From: Atrichornis clamosus
Taxonomy: Eukaryota > Chordata > Aves > Passeriformes > Menuridae
NCBI GenBank assembly: GCA_013400975.1
Contig: WBMZ01011871.1
Coordinates: forward strand, 1 to 64,000
Direction of reading: 5' to 3'
Length of the DNA: 64,000 nucleotides
Shown here: in pieces, positions 25,346 to 39,900 of the stretch
Layout: every line of letters begins with the position of its first letter
How positions within the stretch are numbered: position 1 is the stretch's first letter
Made by a program: the position numbers and the translations under genes
Notes under the pieces: generated by a model
Database searches by the model: none
What the model was told of the DNA's origin: nothing
Seen by the model: the letters and a program-made list of their open reading frames with translations, nothing else

Positions 25346-27504
25346 GGCTGAGACAGAAGAAGGTCAAAACCAGAAAATTGTTCTTCAGAAACATCAGAAA
25401 TTCTCAACAGCATATATTGATTTAACATTTTCCATACAGGTCTTTGATATCTGTTTTGTGGCTACAAATTTGCAGAGATCGTATCTGTGCTTGAAATGAG
25501 TAAGATGCACTGTAGGCTGATTGACTTTCTGGAAGACTGCTGGGAGGAAGAGGAGGGTAAAAGGAAAAAAACCACACTGTCTTTTAGTTTGTTCAGCTAG
25601 AATCATGAAGGGATGCTGTGCAAGACCCTGAATATTGTAATGGTCAGTTTGAGCTGTAATTGGAAAATGGTCTGCAGAGAGCTATGCAACAACTACTGGA
25701 ACAGGTACCTTGCCTCCTACCACCAGCCCAAGATAAAGACTGTGGTGCGGTGCTTTCTCCTAGATTTCTGTTCTGAGGCAGTTATTTGTGTCATTTGCAG
25801 GCTCAGGAGACTGTCTATGAGAAGTGGCAGAAGCCTCAAGGCTCTGCCATGAGTCTCGCAGCATTTGACGTGGCATTAGCCGGTTGGAGTCATTGCACGG
25901 ATGGGGCTCTGGCCTTGCACCCCAGTGTGTGTGCTGCTGGCCTCCTCTGCCAGGGAGCTGCTTCTCCTGTGCTCCTTCAATCGGATTTCCACATTGAAGC
26001 TAAAATAAAAGAGCAATGAAACCACTATATTTCTGTAGTGGCCCTCAAACATGTTTCAGCATCTTAACAACGCTGTTGTGGGAAGCATTCCATTCTGTCG
26101 CTGTGCTGGCAGGTGACTGGAAGTACAGAGAAGTTTGGCAAATCACCAGAGTAACTGTGAATCCATGGCAGAGTCAAGGACAAGTCTAAAGGGGTTATAA
26201 CTCTTCAAAAAGCTAAGGAACTAATTAATCATTAACTAGCTTATCTCCACTATTGCCAATAAAGCTGAAATGGCTTATTCCACTCAAGTTTTCCCTTAGA
26301 AGTGCCAAGTTGTCTTAATAGTTGCCAATAGCATTTACATCCTGATTTAAATTCACAATAGAAGAAAAATACTGATGAAAGAACTGGAGTGTATATCTGT
26401 ATCTATTAGCAGCTGTCTTGTCTCCTGTAAAGCAATTGGTGATGCCTACAATGAACTGACTTCAGTCAGACCTTTGAAAAAGTTGCCAGGTATCATAAAC
26501 TTCCTGCCTGTGTTTCTGGTCCAAGATCAGCCTTTCTATCAGGTCTACCTTGCAATCTCCTTCTGGATGGTTGGCATTTTTTCACAGGGTTCATCAGTTG
26601 TAAGCTTTTGTGTGTTTTTTTTCCTTTGGCTAGATTTAAAAAGGCAAGGCCGATGGGCAAAGCTGCCACTAACCTTAAAGGAAAAAGGATATGATCAGGA
26701 ATGCAACTCCTGCTTTTTTCCTGTAGCCATTGTAGTTGTGTTTTTAAAGCATGTCTGTGTAGAACATGGAACTTAGCCTTTTTTTTGGACAGGTTATTTT
26801 TATGTGGCTTTCAAACTGATGACTATATATGTATTTTAATAAGTTTTTTTTCAGATTCTCATGAATTTTGTATTTTATAATGAAAAGAAACAAGTGCAGA
26901 GATCCTGTTTGTTTTTCAAACCCGGACAAGGAAGTCTAGAAAGAAGGAACATATCAACAAAAACCTATGATGAAAATATTTCTAAAGGCAAATATTTTGA
27001 ATAACCTGCACACTGCATGTGTAAAACTAAATAGGATCTTTTCAGTGTATGTGGCCTCCTCTTGTTCTGTTTGCAAAAATGCTCCATGAAACGAGTGGAC
27101 TGATGGTTCTGAGTTTATTTCAGCTCATGTTAATATTGCATGCTTTAAAAATAAATCTGCTTCTTCATTTGAAGTTAAGCTATACATTCCCAAGTAGTCA
27201 GAGAGTATTCAGCTTAAGCAAATAATTAGTTATTTGTTTGACAGTATTGTGTGGAACCTTTTTTTCCATAAGACATTGCACACTATTTTCAGTATCCCCA
27301 AAAGGAATTTGCACAGCCAATTATTTCCATGCTCCAGTAACAAAAGTTTGGAGATGGGAATATTCTTTGATGGCATTGCAGACCCTAATTGCTGGGGAAA
27401 CATAAAAGGTTTGAACTACGCTCCCCTGTACAGTATCTCAATATAGAATGATTCTCTTATTGCTTGAAAGTTTCATATCTGATCTAGAGAAAACTGAGCT
27501 GGGG

Positions 27505-27536
27505 AGTGTAAGTCTTTGGAAGTGTAAGTCTTTGGA
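27505..27536. repeat. 16-bp perfect tandem duplication
   Basis: AGTGTAAGTCTTTGGA occurs twice without a gap (27505-27520 and 27521-27536). Confidence 0.9.
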
Positions 27537-27890
27537 AGAGGTGCCACAGGGAGGGAAAGTATGGATTAGTATCTATGAGATTGTAGGGAATAAGTTCCAT
27601 ACTAGACAGAAATAGAATTGCTGCTCCTAACAGTTTAGTTAGTCTGTCTTTTTGGATGGAGCTTTATGTAGTAAAGCCAAGAAGGTGTGAAGAGGGTGAA
27701 GAAATTGAATTTTTTTGCACATTCTTACTCTTTGTTGTGTTTAAGAGAGTGCTAAGGCACAGATGTACATTGAAGGCAATCATTATACAATATTTAAGAT
27801 GAGTGCAAGAAGTAAGGTGGAGGCCTCTCTGTTCTGCCCACCCTCAGCTTTCGGTGTTGTGGTTTTCATTACAAATGTCAGGATACTACA

Positions 27891-27991
27891 GTTGCCGTCC
27901 TGTGTCACTGAGAAAGAACCCAGTTGCTGTATATGACNGAGTTGCCGTCCTGTGTCACTTACTGAGAAAGAACCCAGTTGCTGTATATGAC
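27891..27991. repeat. Duplicated ~50-bp block around a single N (likely assembly scar)
   Basis: The segment 27891-27937, beginning GTTGCCGTCCTGTGTCACT and ending GCTGTATATGAC, is repeated at 27941-27991. The second copy has four extra bases after CACT. Between them lies the only N of the window, at 27938. A near-identical repeat abutting an ambiguous base suggests contig ends that failed to merge, although a real duplication is possible. Confidence 0.85.
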
Positions 27992-30900
27992 AAAATGTAC
28001 TGTGAGGCACAGCCAAAGTTTTGAGCCGTGTTCACACCATCACTGCTGGAGAGAATGGCATGCTCTCCAGATGTGCTTGCATCTGTTTTGCTTTGTTGTT
28101 TTTTTCCTACAAGATATAACCCAAAATCTATTACCAGCTGCATTGTTCTGCTTGAACAACTGAGGAGAGATTGTGCATAAAACCAGCAACAAGTGAGTGA
28201 GATTTACATTTACAAAACCAGGAGTGGGATAGCTCCTTCTTCCCATTCACATAAATCTTTCCTAGCATGTAGGAATTTCAGTATTTTCAGAGCCAGGAGC
28301 CCATATCCTCCTATCAGGCAGCCCTGAGGTTTGAGTGCTTTCACTGAAAATCGCTGAAAGAAATAGGAATTCCCCTTCACTATAGTATGGTTTGGCTCAG
28401 GTTCAAAAGTATGGACTCTTAGAAAAACAGAGGAGATCTGAGTTCTGAGATCTCAACTTGTCTAACCTTTAGCAAGTCCCTCATGGTAGAGCCCGAGGTG
28501 ACTGTGCAGTTCTGGAGAACTGTGTCCAAGGGAAACATGGTCTGTTTACACCGGTGGGAGGGTGTGTGGTGTGCTGCCTTCTGCACCTGGTCATCTCAAT
28601 TGGTTGGCATAGAATAATGGGGGCCTTCATTCAAGTCCCTTTCTGCTTGCTTTGAAGAAGCTACTGCTTGTGTAACTATAGCTTTAGATTTTTCATGAAA
28701 ATATAATATGATCATTGTCATGAAGTTGGCTCAGAAGGCAAATCAACTACTGCCTGAGTCATGCAGTGCCATGATGGGCCTTGGAGGACAGGACCATAAT
28801 ACTAGCCCAGGATGGCATAATCTGAATCTCTTATACTCCTATAATATTTTAAAATTTATCAACTGCCCCAAGTCCCAAACAGTTCTCATGACAATCATCA
28901 ATTCTGATTATTGTGGTATTCAGTTACTTTTCCTGTCTCTAGCCTTTTTATTGGCTGTGGGAAAGGGCTCCCGAGGCATCTGCTAAAGAGGGATGCATCC
29001 AGTGATAGCTGACTGAGCTTTAAGGCAGTTTGGGTCAGGCTGAGTAACCAGACAGACTCCTTGATTAAAACCTTTAACATTATCATCCCAGACAAGCACA
29101 TGAGATCATGACACCATGTCTTATGTACAGGCCCCAGCATTAGGATGCTGCACATAGCTCACAGTCCGGGAACTTGAGTCTCCACCTGCTGAGTTCAGTT
29201 CTGTAATGCTTGAGCATAAGGAAGATCTTCCAAGGTCCTTTTTCCTTTGAAAGCAGATGTGAAACTGTGCAATGGGCTTGAGCAGAAGTGTATAAAGTAG
29301 ATCACATAGAAAAAGCATCCTTGTAAAAACCATGTATCTTGTTGTCTCTTCATCCTTTGAATGAACCCACAGAAGTCTGGAAGAGCAAAGTATGACTGTT
29401 CTAGAGCTCACCAGGTCTAGACTAGAGCAGACTCAGACTTGAAATAGTTTGCATCAAGAGATTTCAGAGGCTTTAGCAAATTATTTTGAAACAGCAGTTG
29501 TTTTTTCCCCTCATGTTTGTTTTTCCTGTTGTTAGTTTTGAAGTGTGAATTAAGGTTGTACCTATTTCTCCATGAGTAACCAATCAAGGAGAAGCAAAAA
29601 GCTGCAAAAACCAGCAGCTTAGCACAGAGAGTGACCACAGTGAGGGCATGTTGTTTGCTGTCTGCTAACCTTTATCCTGAGTACCAGTCATGGATGCAAC
29701 TCCTGAAACATTAGTAAAACCAAAGCCATTCTGTCATAAAGAACATTTTGTTCTTTCCAGCACTTCTAATTGCACAATAGTGCATGCTTTGTGCCCCTCA
29801 AAGATTTGAGGTTTGAATGTACCCATGGCAAGTTTGCTTTTGGGGAGGTTTTTTTTTTTCCCTTGTATATTACAGTCAAGTAAGAGAAGGTGTCTTTCTT
29901 TATGAGGTCCTATCCTTATCTTTAGAAGTTAATAGCTCCCATTAAAATTTCCCTCTTTCTGTCTTCCTTGTGTACATTCCTTTTATGTCAGAACGCAAAG
30001 TTGTGAAACTGGAATTAGGACATTCGCATGCATTTGCAAAGAACAAAGGTGGTATTCATTCAAGTTGTTTGTGATGTTTGCTTTCTTACTTTCTTATTTC
30101 TTGATTAATAATTCCTCATTTTGAGTCTTTATTTCACATTTCGTACTTCATTTTGGTTACAGATTGCTTGACATAGGTACAGCAGATTCATTTAAAAAAT
30201 TAATTCACCACCACCACCTTTTTATGACTTGCTGCAGTAAAATAAGAATTTAATTCAGACTGTAGAGACATTAAGGTGAAAAATCTTAAGCAAGGAGCAG
30301 GAAGAATGAAATATACTGTGAGAGTCACAGGCAGTGTAGGACCAGACTAGACTCCCACCTTCCTTCAGATCAATACAAATACTGAAGCCCTTGCTAGCCA
30401 GACATTACTTTTCCTGCTTCAAATACCACCTCATACTCTAAAACTCCTCAGGTGAGCGTGTCTCACTTGCCATTAGGCATAGTTTCAGGATCATGCCTCA
30501 GTAAAAAGGTTCATTTTAGAAGCCCCATTGTACCTACTTCTAGGTGAGTGGAAAGGGAAGAGAAGGCACAAGTGAGTTGCTGCTGCTCCTCATGCTGCTG
30601 TTCTCTTGTCTAGCGCAGTGGGTGTCTCAACATGCCAAAAGGGAAGAAAACTGGCTGCAGAGGAAAACAGACTTTGCATGACTCCAGGGCAATACAGTTG
30701 CAGTGCTTCAGTCAGACCTTTCTCAGTGCCCTACATACCCTTCTAGCAAAGGATTTTAGGAATAAGCTCTCCTGCCCCAGTAGCACCTCATGCAGGCTGT
30801 TGTGACAAGGCTGCATATTTGCTTGTTGAAAATGTCGACAAACAAATGTCTGTTAATTAATTCTCTTTCCTTCGCATACACGTTTTCTTCATGCCACTGG

Positions 30901-33900
30901 CTGGAGCCATGCTGAATTCAGCAGCAACAGGCAAATGACAGACGTGGGGGCAGGTGATGTTCTGGCCAAACCCACTTCAAACTTTATGCTAAGGTTCATT
31001 TTGACACCACCATTCACACTGTGTTGAGAAGTGTGAATGTTTCTGTTGTCAAAAGTCCTCTTTGGAAGTTTTATCCCATTCTATGTTGAAGGGAAGTAAG
31101 AGAAGCATTTCATATTTGAAAGAGTCAAACCCACAGCCTGTAGGTTGGGCTTTAGGACCTATGGAGGCAGACAAAAACAAACAATGAATAGAAACATTGA
31201 ACACAGTTTTTTTAAGCTCTGATTGTTTACATTCAACACAATCTTCTGTATGAATTTCAAGTTACTGTACTTACATGAGGTAAAACACAGTAGGTTTAGG
31301 AATATAGATGTCATAATTAAGTTCTAATTGCTATTGGCATTTTTTATTTGTTTTTAAGTTAATAATTAGTCTATGGATTAAATCTAGTAAACACAGAATG
31401 GATGCAGCATTTAATACAAGAAAACATATAATCCAGCATAGTGACGATGAAATAGAATGGGTAACTTGGATCCTTTCCTTGCCTTTCTGGCAAGCAGTGG
31501 TGAGACAGGAGAAGCCAAAACTTTGGTTTTTGCTGAATCTCATTTCCTCTTTTCTTCACAACTGCTGCATGGAGAAAGATTTTAAGGACCCTGGTTACCA
31601 TTATATAACTCAGAAGCATGTTTTCAGTGTTCTTTCCTTCAGTTAAATATGGATTATTTATTTTACTTCACTTTTCTGTAAGAGGTATGTGTGAGAGGAA
31701 CTGCCTGCAGAAAGTCAGGATCAAGTGCAAATTGTAGGAGAGGTGAGGAAACTTGAACATCAGATTGCAGTTTTGTGTTGTCTAATTTCCTTGCAAATGA
31801 GTTTTCAACTTTCCTGTCCACAGTCAAATACTACTTAAATACAGCTCTATTACATGCTGTTTTCTAGCTCATGCTTCTGTGAAAAAATTCCTATGACACT
31901 TTACTCTGCATATGCAGAGTTTCAAAAGCTCTTTGAGAACCTGCAGAGCCCAAAGCATTCCTACATTAAAGAATCTTTTCTAACGTGTATGACTTTGATA
32001 TTTCTCCACAAGGAAAGATCTGGCTAGGGAAAAAATGTTCAAAGATGTGGACATGTGACATTGTTTATTGTATTACATACAATTTGAGTTCTTCTATTTG
32101 TTTGTTACAGATGACAAACATGCTTATTGGTATACATTTGACATACTAACATTAATTTTTATATCCTTTCCTGTGTTAATCTGGTTTAGCAACTTCTAAT
32201 ACTATCTTTTTAAATGTAACCATTTTCGTGTTAAGGCTGCTAAAATTTTTCCACTATTACTTTATTTTTGTTTTCTTATAGATTTTGCTTTTGAGGGGAA
32301 AACATTTCATAGATTTTATGTGCAATCACAAAAATGGTTGCTTATTATATCTATCTATTTTTTTTAGCAAGAATAAACAAAATCAGCAGCTGTAATTTTT
32401 TTTTTTGCTTAAGTATGAAGATTCAGTGTTCAACCTTTGTAATAATTCATGTGACCCTTAATCAAGAACCTGAAGAGTAGAAATTGTAAATCTACTACTA
32501 GTTTAACTCCTTTCTGAGGGTATACAATGAGGAGTGGTATTATGAGTATCTATCTTGGCAAGTAGTGATGACATGTTTGTTTTGGTTTTGCATGTTTGCA
32601 TTTGATAGACCTCTTTGGATTTTTCTTGCTTATATTTTATTTAAGGAGCATGTGAAGAGCATATATATATTGCTTTATTTGTGTTGAACAACTGATGGGT
32701 TTATTATTCAAAAAGAAAGCGTAAAATTGCATTAATAACTTTGTCACAAACTAAAACATAGGGTTTCCAGAATTCTATGATGTTTCATTTATTTGTCATA
32801 CAGATATGGCCCAGGGATGAAGGAAGTTTAAGAAAATTGAGGTAATTTTGTGAATCAGATTTTATAGCAGATACTTAAAGTGCCTGAGGAATCTGTGTGA
32901 GAAAGGAATGTGTAGACAGGGATCTTGGAGCTTGCTTTCTTTTCCTTGTATGGAAATCAATCACTTCAAGCTAAACTCAGATCAGAACTCCCCTGGCTGA
33001 GTTATCAAACTGTCACAATGTGGTTTTGCGGTTGTCTTGCCATAGTAGTTGTAATCTGGGTACCCAGATGGCTTCCCATTCTTCTTAATAGGCTGGGCTA
33101 GAGGTCACATTATGTCTTGTGATGGGAGGAGTGAATCATGTTGATGTCCCTTATACAAATGAAAATATATGTGGACCTTAGGTAACCAGAGACCTTCATC
33201 TTAGCATATCTGAAATCGGAATATGTTCCAAACTTTTTCCGAATTTTCCTCAAGCCCTGAATTTTGACTAAGCCCTGAATTAGGAATAAATAGGCAGTCA
33301 ATTGAGAGACATGGTAATGTCCCATATGATAAATTCCTTTGTGCCTGGGGAAAGATGTTGCTGAGCTTTATGTACTCCTAATTTTGGTCACTCATAGAGC
33401 CAGATCTTTTCTTCCCATCCACATCTGTACAACCAAGAGAAAGAAATAATATCTTCCTCTGTAGAAGTGACAGGGGATAAAAAAAGAAAAGAACCCAAGG
33501 CAATTCATAAGTGGGCTGAGGCCTTAAAAAAAAATCATATAAATATATATCTGTCAGTGTGTGAGAGGTAGCAGCTCAGAAAATAAATTAAACATAAGGA
33601 GATTAAAGGGGCAGGCAAGTGAGAGACAAAAAAAGAGATGTACTGACCTTGCTTAACTTGGAAAAGCTAATTAATAGAGACGAAAAACACGGTTCAGGAT
33701 TCAGCATGAAGGTGAGCTTTCTTTTAGGTGATGCTTCTTAACAATCTGGGACATTACTGTACAGAATAATAGTCTGAAGTGCTGTTATTTCTAGTAGAAG
33801 TAAGTGAGTCTAGACTGTAACATGGTAGTCCAGTGACTTTGTAGAAAACCTGTGAATGATTTTGTTCTTAGACTCTTTTAAGCATAAAAACTTCTCGTTG

Positions 33901-36900
33901 AGAGGTGTGGATGACCAACCTGTTATGTTCCAAGGTAAGAGCAAAGTGAGTTGAAATGTGATCATTGGCACACACATGATAAAGTAAGGGATATGCCGTT
34001 AATAGTGTCTATATTATAGAGTTGTAATGACAATAACACTTCTTTCATATAAAACTGGAAATGAGAGGAGATACAAAACAAGTAGATGTTACCAGGGATA
34101 TTGAAATGAGCGGCAGAAGACTGATTTATAGAGTAATGGATGCCAAGTGTGTTGTTTTACCCTAAAAATTGTAGCAACGTTCTGTTGAATTTTCCCAACC
34201 CTCACCTTCTTTTATGCTACATGCAGAGAAACCCTATTTGAATATAAAAACAATACTGAATTTAATGTTTGACAAAATGTGTCCATACTATAAAAATACT
34301 AACAAAGCAAACCAACTTTCCATTTAATGACTTTAAAAGTAGATTTGCTGCTAGTGCAGGTGTGCATTTCATCATACCAGACAATCTGTAACACACTTCC
34401 TGCAAGTGCAATAACAAGCCAAGGTGTTTTTAACCCAAGTGATGTGTGAGAGGAGGAAGAGCAATCAGAATAGTGTCTTTTCTTCTTCATATAGACAATA
34501 CAGGAAACTGTGTAACAGGTTCCAGCATCCTGTGGCCTTTGACTTCTACATTACGAGTGCTAGTAGAGTGGATAGTCAAATTCCATGTTTCTACAGATGA
34601 ATAAAATGAGATGCTGAGAAGATTTTTATTTTATAAAAATATACAGTCAAAATGCACAGGTTCTACATTTTCATTCAAAGGTGGGATTTCATATGTGTCT
34701 ACAGCAGGTTAAGGCCCTGTTTTGTAGCTTTGCTCTGTCGTGTACTTTCACACTTATCTGCCTGTACCATGTGTGCTCGCCCTTACTGTTCATGTTTCAT
34801 GTTTATTTTTAACCATAGGTGAAGAATGTATTTTCTCATCTAACACCTATGCTTCCTGTTATAAATAATCCCTTGCAAAACACCTGTGAGTTATTATTTG
34901 TGCTACTAGTAAATTAACAAGCAAGGCAGTATTGAAATGCATGGAAAAAGTTAAGGGTGCAAAAATCTTTTGCACTAGTCTTTGCCATGGAAGTGATCAA
35001 ATTGCTTAAACTGAGAGCCAGAGGCAAAGCTGCAGAGGCCATTCACTGTGGTTCTCACCAGCTGCCTGGCTTGTGAAGGCAAGGCCTGTTAGGTGAGTTG
35101 GACTTTTGTGGCACCAGTGTGGTGCTGTGAGGTGCTGCTCTGCCCAAGCCTCTCTGCTGCCTTCTGCAAGTCTGTGCCAGCTCTCAAACCACTGTGGGGA
35201 GGCAAGGGTGGTGGTGTGTCAAGAAAGGTGTGAGGAGGGTACCTCCATCATAAATCATGTTTTCTAGCTCCTGTCCCTCTAAAAGTGGACGTATCAGATT
35301 ACCTGCATCATTACAGATCAGTCTTCTTTCCCCTGAAATGGAGCCCTTGTGCTGTTCAGGTTACTAGAGAGAATCACAGCCTCCTGCATTAGTTGAAGAT
35401 TTTTTTTTCATTAAGTATTTTAAGCTTCAGCTGCTGAAGAGTGTAAAGCAGAATAAGGAAGAAAGAGGCAGAAGAGGAATAAATCCAAGGTTAAAATGAA
35501 GTGAAATTTATTACAAAATTATTTCATTGCTGCCTGTCAACTAAAGCCCAGAACTGAAAAACAGCACAGGATGTCATGAGTGTCCCAAAATTTGCATTAG
35601 TCTGGGCCAAGATTTGACTGCCATGAAGTTCTTAGAAAACTGCATTTTGCTTTAGCCCGGTTTGCCTTTTTACACTCTATATCAACACATAAGATGCTTG
35701 TTTTAGAAAAAATGCACCATTTTTAACCAGCAAAAGGTGTGCCTGTTCATCTCCAGTAGACTTCTACTGTGTAGCAAGAGGGAGAAGAAATCTTTCTCTT
35801 TGTAGGTGGTGCCATGATTGCCAGGCAAAACCCTTCAGAAATCTGCCAGAAGTAAGACTTCATAACGTGTCAGGAAAGCTGAAGAAAGTATCTTTTCCAA
35901 TGGAATTTATTTTTACTGCAGCTGGTAGGGAGAGTTCACTGCAAGCTGTTGAAACAAATTGTACTTTTGCCCCCTGAAGGTTCAAGTGAACCTTTCAAGA
36001 AATATAATAAATGTAATAATTATGGTAAGAGGAGTGATGCATTGATTCTGGCTTGAAATTTCCCAAAATGTCACTCTCAGACACTTCTAGAAGGTGACTC
36101 TTACCTGAGTTCTGGGAAGCCTGCCTGTGTGTGCAGCACAGCACAGCTGGAATTTCTCTGCAGGCAGAGCTAGGTCACGTATTCCGTGCATTTTTAACAG
36201 CGATTTCATCACTAACCTGAAAGCGACAAAGCGCTATAAGGTGCTATAAAACTTTGCATCGTACCTTCAGCACATGATCAAGTGCACACAACCACAGCAT
36301 TATTTTCAGTGTGTCCATTTTAAATGCTTCTCCACCTTGTTGTTTTTGAGGGAGTAATCTGGTGACGAGGAAGAAGCTGTAAATGTAAAGGATCAAAACA
36401 CGCACTGGCTTGCACTGAGGGCCCCTGTGGTACGCTGTGCTGACAACCAGAGCTTGAGTGGGAGTGCCAGGAGTCAGAAACAGCATGGCCAGCTGGGGCT
36501 CCAGCTCACTGCTGGCTACAAACAGCAAGACAATGGCAATGAACTGTTGTTTCAAGTATCCTTTGCTATTAAAGTATTCAAGTGACAAAATACAAATGCA
36601 ATAAATAACGCAATATACGCTAAAGGCTCCCATAGTCAGAATTTTCTAGATGATCTGCATATAATAAAAAAAAAAATAGGCCCTTTCAAAGTAGTATTAG
36701 CTTCAAAGTCTGAAAATACTTAGAAACCTAATATTTAGTAATCATTAAAAAGATAAGCTAGGATATGTACAGCCATTAGTTATAATTTGATATTTAGGCT
36801 TCAGTTGTTTTCAGTTTAAAACTCTGTTGTTAATTGGGGAGGTTTATGAGGAGTCTCCCAGAAAATTCTAGGGCTGTATCTTCCTGTGGTTCAGTGGTTA

Positions 36901-39900
36901 GGGACAAGTTCAGTCAACCAGATAAACGTGTACTTAACTTTAAGGACATGTGTAAGAGCTGTTGAGTTAACACACAGCTGTGTCCCAGGAGATCTTTATT
37001 CATCAGATTAAAGGATGAGAAGATGGTGTTTGGGTGTGACACGCTGTAAAGTGAGCCTCCAGTTGTGTGCATTTCCTCTCATATTTGCCCAGGGGCAGGC
37101 CCGTCAACAGCTGAGGAGTGCCATGCTTCACACAGTTTTACTATCCCTTTTCAAACTCACTTGAAGACTTCGCTTGCTTAGACATTTAGTGGTGTGGGCT
37201 TTCTTTATTTCTTGGTAGTAATTTCCTCTGAAAATGAATGAGATTTTCCATAGGTCCAACTTCAGGTAAACATTCAAGTGACTTTAGTAGAAATGTCAGT
37301 AAAAACTCAAGTAAAGCCTTAGGATTTACCTTATGGGAGTTCATTATTGGGCATAGACTCTCTATTCCTTGCACTAACGCACCCTGCCACACATCACCAT
37401 TTTGCTGGACGTGATGTTTACATAATATGCTTTGGAATTCACCATGGAAAACATAGATGTAGTAAATGTGGTTTGGGTTAAGACTGTTCTGTAATTTATG
37501 ATTGGAGATGTAACTGAGTATGATTTAAGCGAAAACTCTGCAAGCTTTCTGTTTGTATAATATGTTTTATAGAGGTTCCCAAAGCCACGTCAGGCTTGGT
37601 CTCTCCTTAACCACTCTGGGTTATAAATCTCACAAGGAAGAATGGGAAAAATTGCTTGTAGTGTGTTCTTCTGCTTCCTTTTTCTAACTTCTTATTGAAG
37701 AAGTCTTACAGCTTATGTCTGGATAACACTTGAAATCCTCAGCCCACAGACTGATGAATGCCAGGACAGTACTTTGGGAAATACTGTGCTACCTGCTTGT
37801 CTCATAGTCATGTCCTGGGTATCTAGAGCTGGTCACTGTTAGAGACTTCAAACTCAGTTAAATGACCCCTCTAGTTTGACCTGATCACTCTTCATATTAA
37901 AACACCACGGAATAATTGGAAAATCAACCATTTTAGATTTCCACTAACTGAAAAATTCAAGTTTCCGTGGTTGAACTTGGCCAGGGTTAGAAAATCCATC
38001 CGAGTTTTCACAGAAGCTCTTGCATCCTCATGCAGTGACAGTAGTTGTATCATGCAGAAAACCAACTGCTGCAGCTCAAAATAATGCAACCTGCTGTTGA
38101 GCCTCACAAGTTTTGGATATAAAGATTTGTCTTCAACACTTACATAGCTCCTCTGATGGAGTGGCACATGCCCTAAGGGCATCACATGTATAAGGTAGAA
38201 AGCAACCCAATCACCCATCTTCAGGTCCATAATCCTAAATATACCCTTCTTTCTGAAAGCTATTTTGTATTTATGAGTCCCCACCTTAATACTCTTGCTT
38301 TTCTGAGTGTAATTTCCTAACAGACATCACTGATACGCTGATAAGCAAGGAACAGTATAAGCAGATCACCTGAGCAACCTTTTTATCGTAATGTCCATTC
38401 CGTTTCATGCCGCTACTAGAGTAAATTACTAGTCCATGTGAATAGGAAACGTTTCCCTCCTTTCACAGATTGTGGTCACAGTGTGTTTACTACTGTTTTT
38501 CATTTATTTTAAAGGTACAGTATGAAAAAAGGGCTCCAAACTGTAATTACAAAGGCATGAGACGAAGAAGGTACTTTACACTGGGTGAAAATGATTGCTG
38601 CTCTTTCAGACTTCCTCTGCAAGAAGTCTTTTTGATTCCAGCAGATGGCATGCACTCTTCAAAGCTTGCTGTGTGCAATCATAAACACTGCTCCAAGCAG
38701 CACACTGAGCTCTCTTTTTAAACTGTCTCACAAGTGATTCTGTTACGCTACTCATGATTTCTATAACCTCTTTAACATGCTACAGGAAGTTAGTACGTCT
38801 TCAAAGCTAAGTTTCTGTGCTTTTTCAGGGCCCAGCCCAATAATTTTTGTTGAGATGGTTTTCAAGGAACATAAGCAGTTTGGCCAAAGCAATTTTGTTG
38901 TTGCAATAGTTGTGAGGAAAGCAGGCTGAATGTCTGGCTGTAACAAAGGTGTATTGGCATAAAAAGAGAAGCAGACACTCTAGGTAAAAAGCCCCAAAAC
39001 AATAAAAGAAATAAGAGAAAAGAGTGACTAGGAATTTCTTGAACAGGATGCATTTTAAGCTAAATATGCCATATGGTTGGGGAAGAAGCTTAAAATGTCT
39101 TTTTTTTTTCTTTTTAGCTTTTGAGATAACAGTGTACTGGTGAACAAATACAAGCTGTTTATCATGTTATGCTGTGAGACCTCTGCACTTTCATAGAGGT
39201 TTCTCCCACTCAGAGATTGCAGTGGTAAATTATTAGCTTTACAGTTGCTTAAAATTTCCTTGTAAGTCAGATTTTGGAGAACAACTGAGAAATACCATTA
39301 TCTATAGTCAGAGCAGAATTAATATCTTTTAGGGTAAGTAAGAGCAAATTGAGACTGTGGGTTTTCATACACTAATTCAAATTCTGACATTTTCTGCATA
39401 GAGGTTCAACTGTTTTCTTGTAATCTCCTTAGTAGTTGCTCTTTGTGCAAACATTTTCTGACTATCCACAACAGTTTCTGGAAGAGAGATTTTCCCCACA
39501 GGAAGCCCTGAGGAATGTTTTCAAACAGAATAATGCTGGATACACTGTTACGTGTTGGCTCATTGACAAACATCTCATGGAAAAGAATGCATTTTTTTAG
39601 TGCATCTTTGGTTGCTTTTTATTAAGGTTGTCTGAAGCCTTGTCAAACTTGGATCTGCTTGTGTGCTTTGCAGGGTTTAGAGGAAAATATTGAAAATGTG
39701 AAAGGTCAGCTATCTCAGACCTTCGCCACTGGATCTTGGAGAGTCACTCTGATTTTTTTTTAATCTTGATTTTTCTAGTTTTCTGATTTAATGTGCATAG
39801 CAAACCTAGTGCTATTCAGTCACTTCTCAGAAAACATTTATAAAGTAAAGGGTTTTTAGTACTTTGAGAGGCAACTAGTTGGATATGTATCTTCTAAAGC

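Noticed and set aside
26375..26776. 133-codon plus-strand open frame in intron 1
   Set aside because: No domain, splice context or recognisable family; length is within what a 64-kb window can yield by chance.
37892..38284. 130-codon minus-strand open frame in intron 1
   Set aside because: No recognisable motif and no supporting context; considered random.
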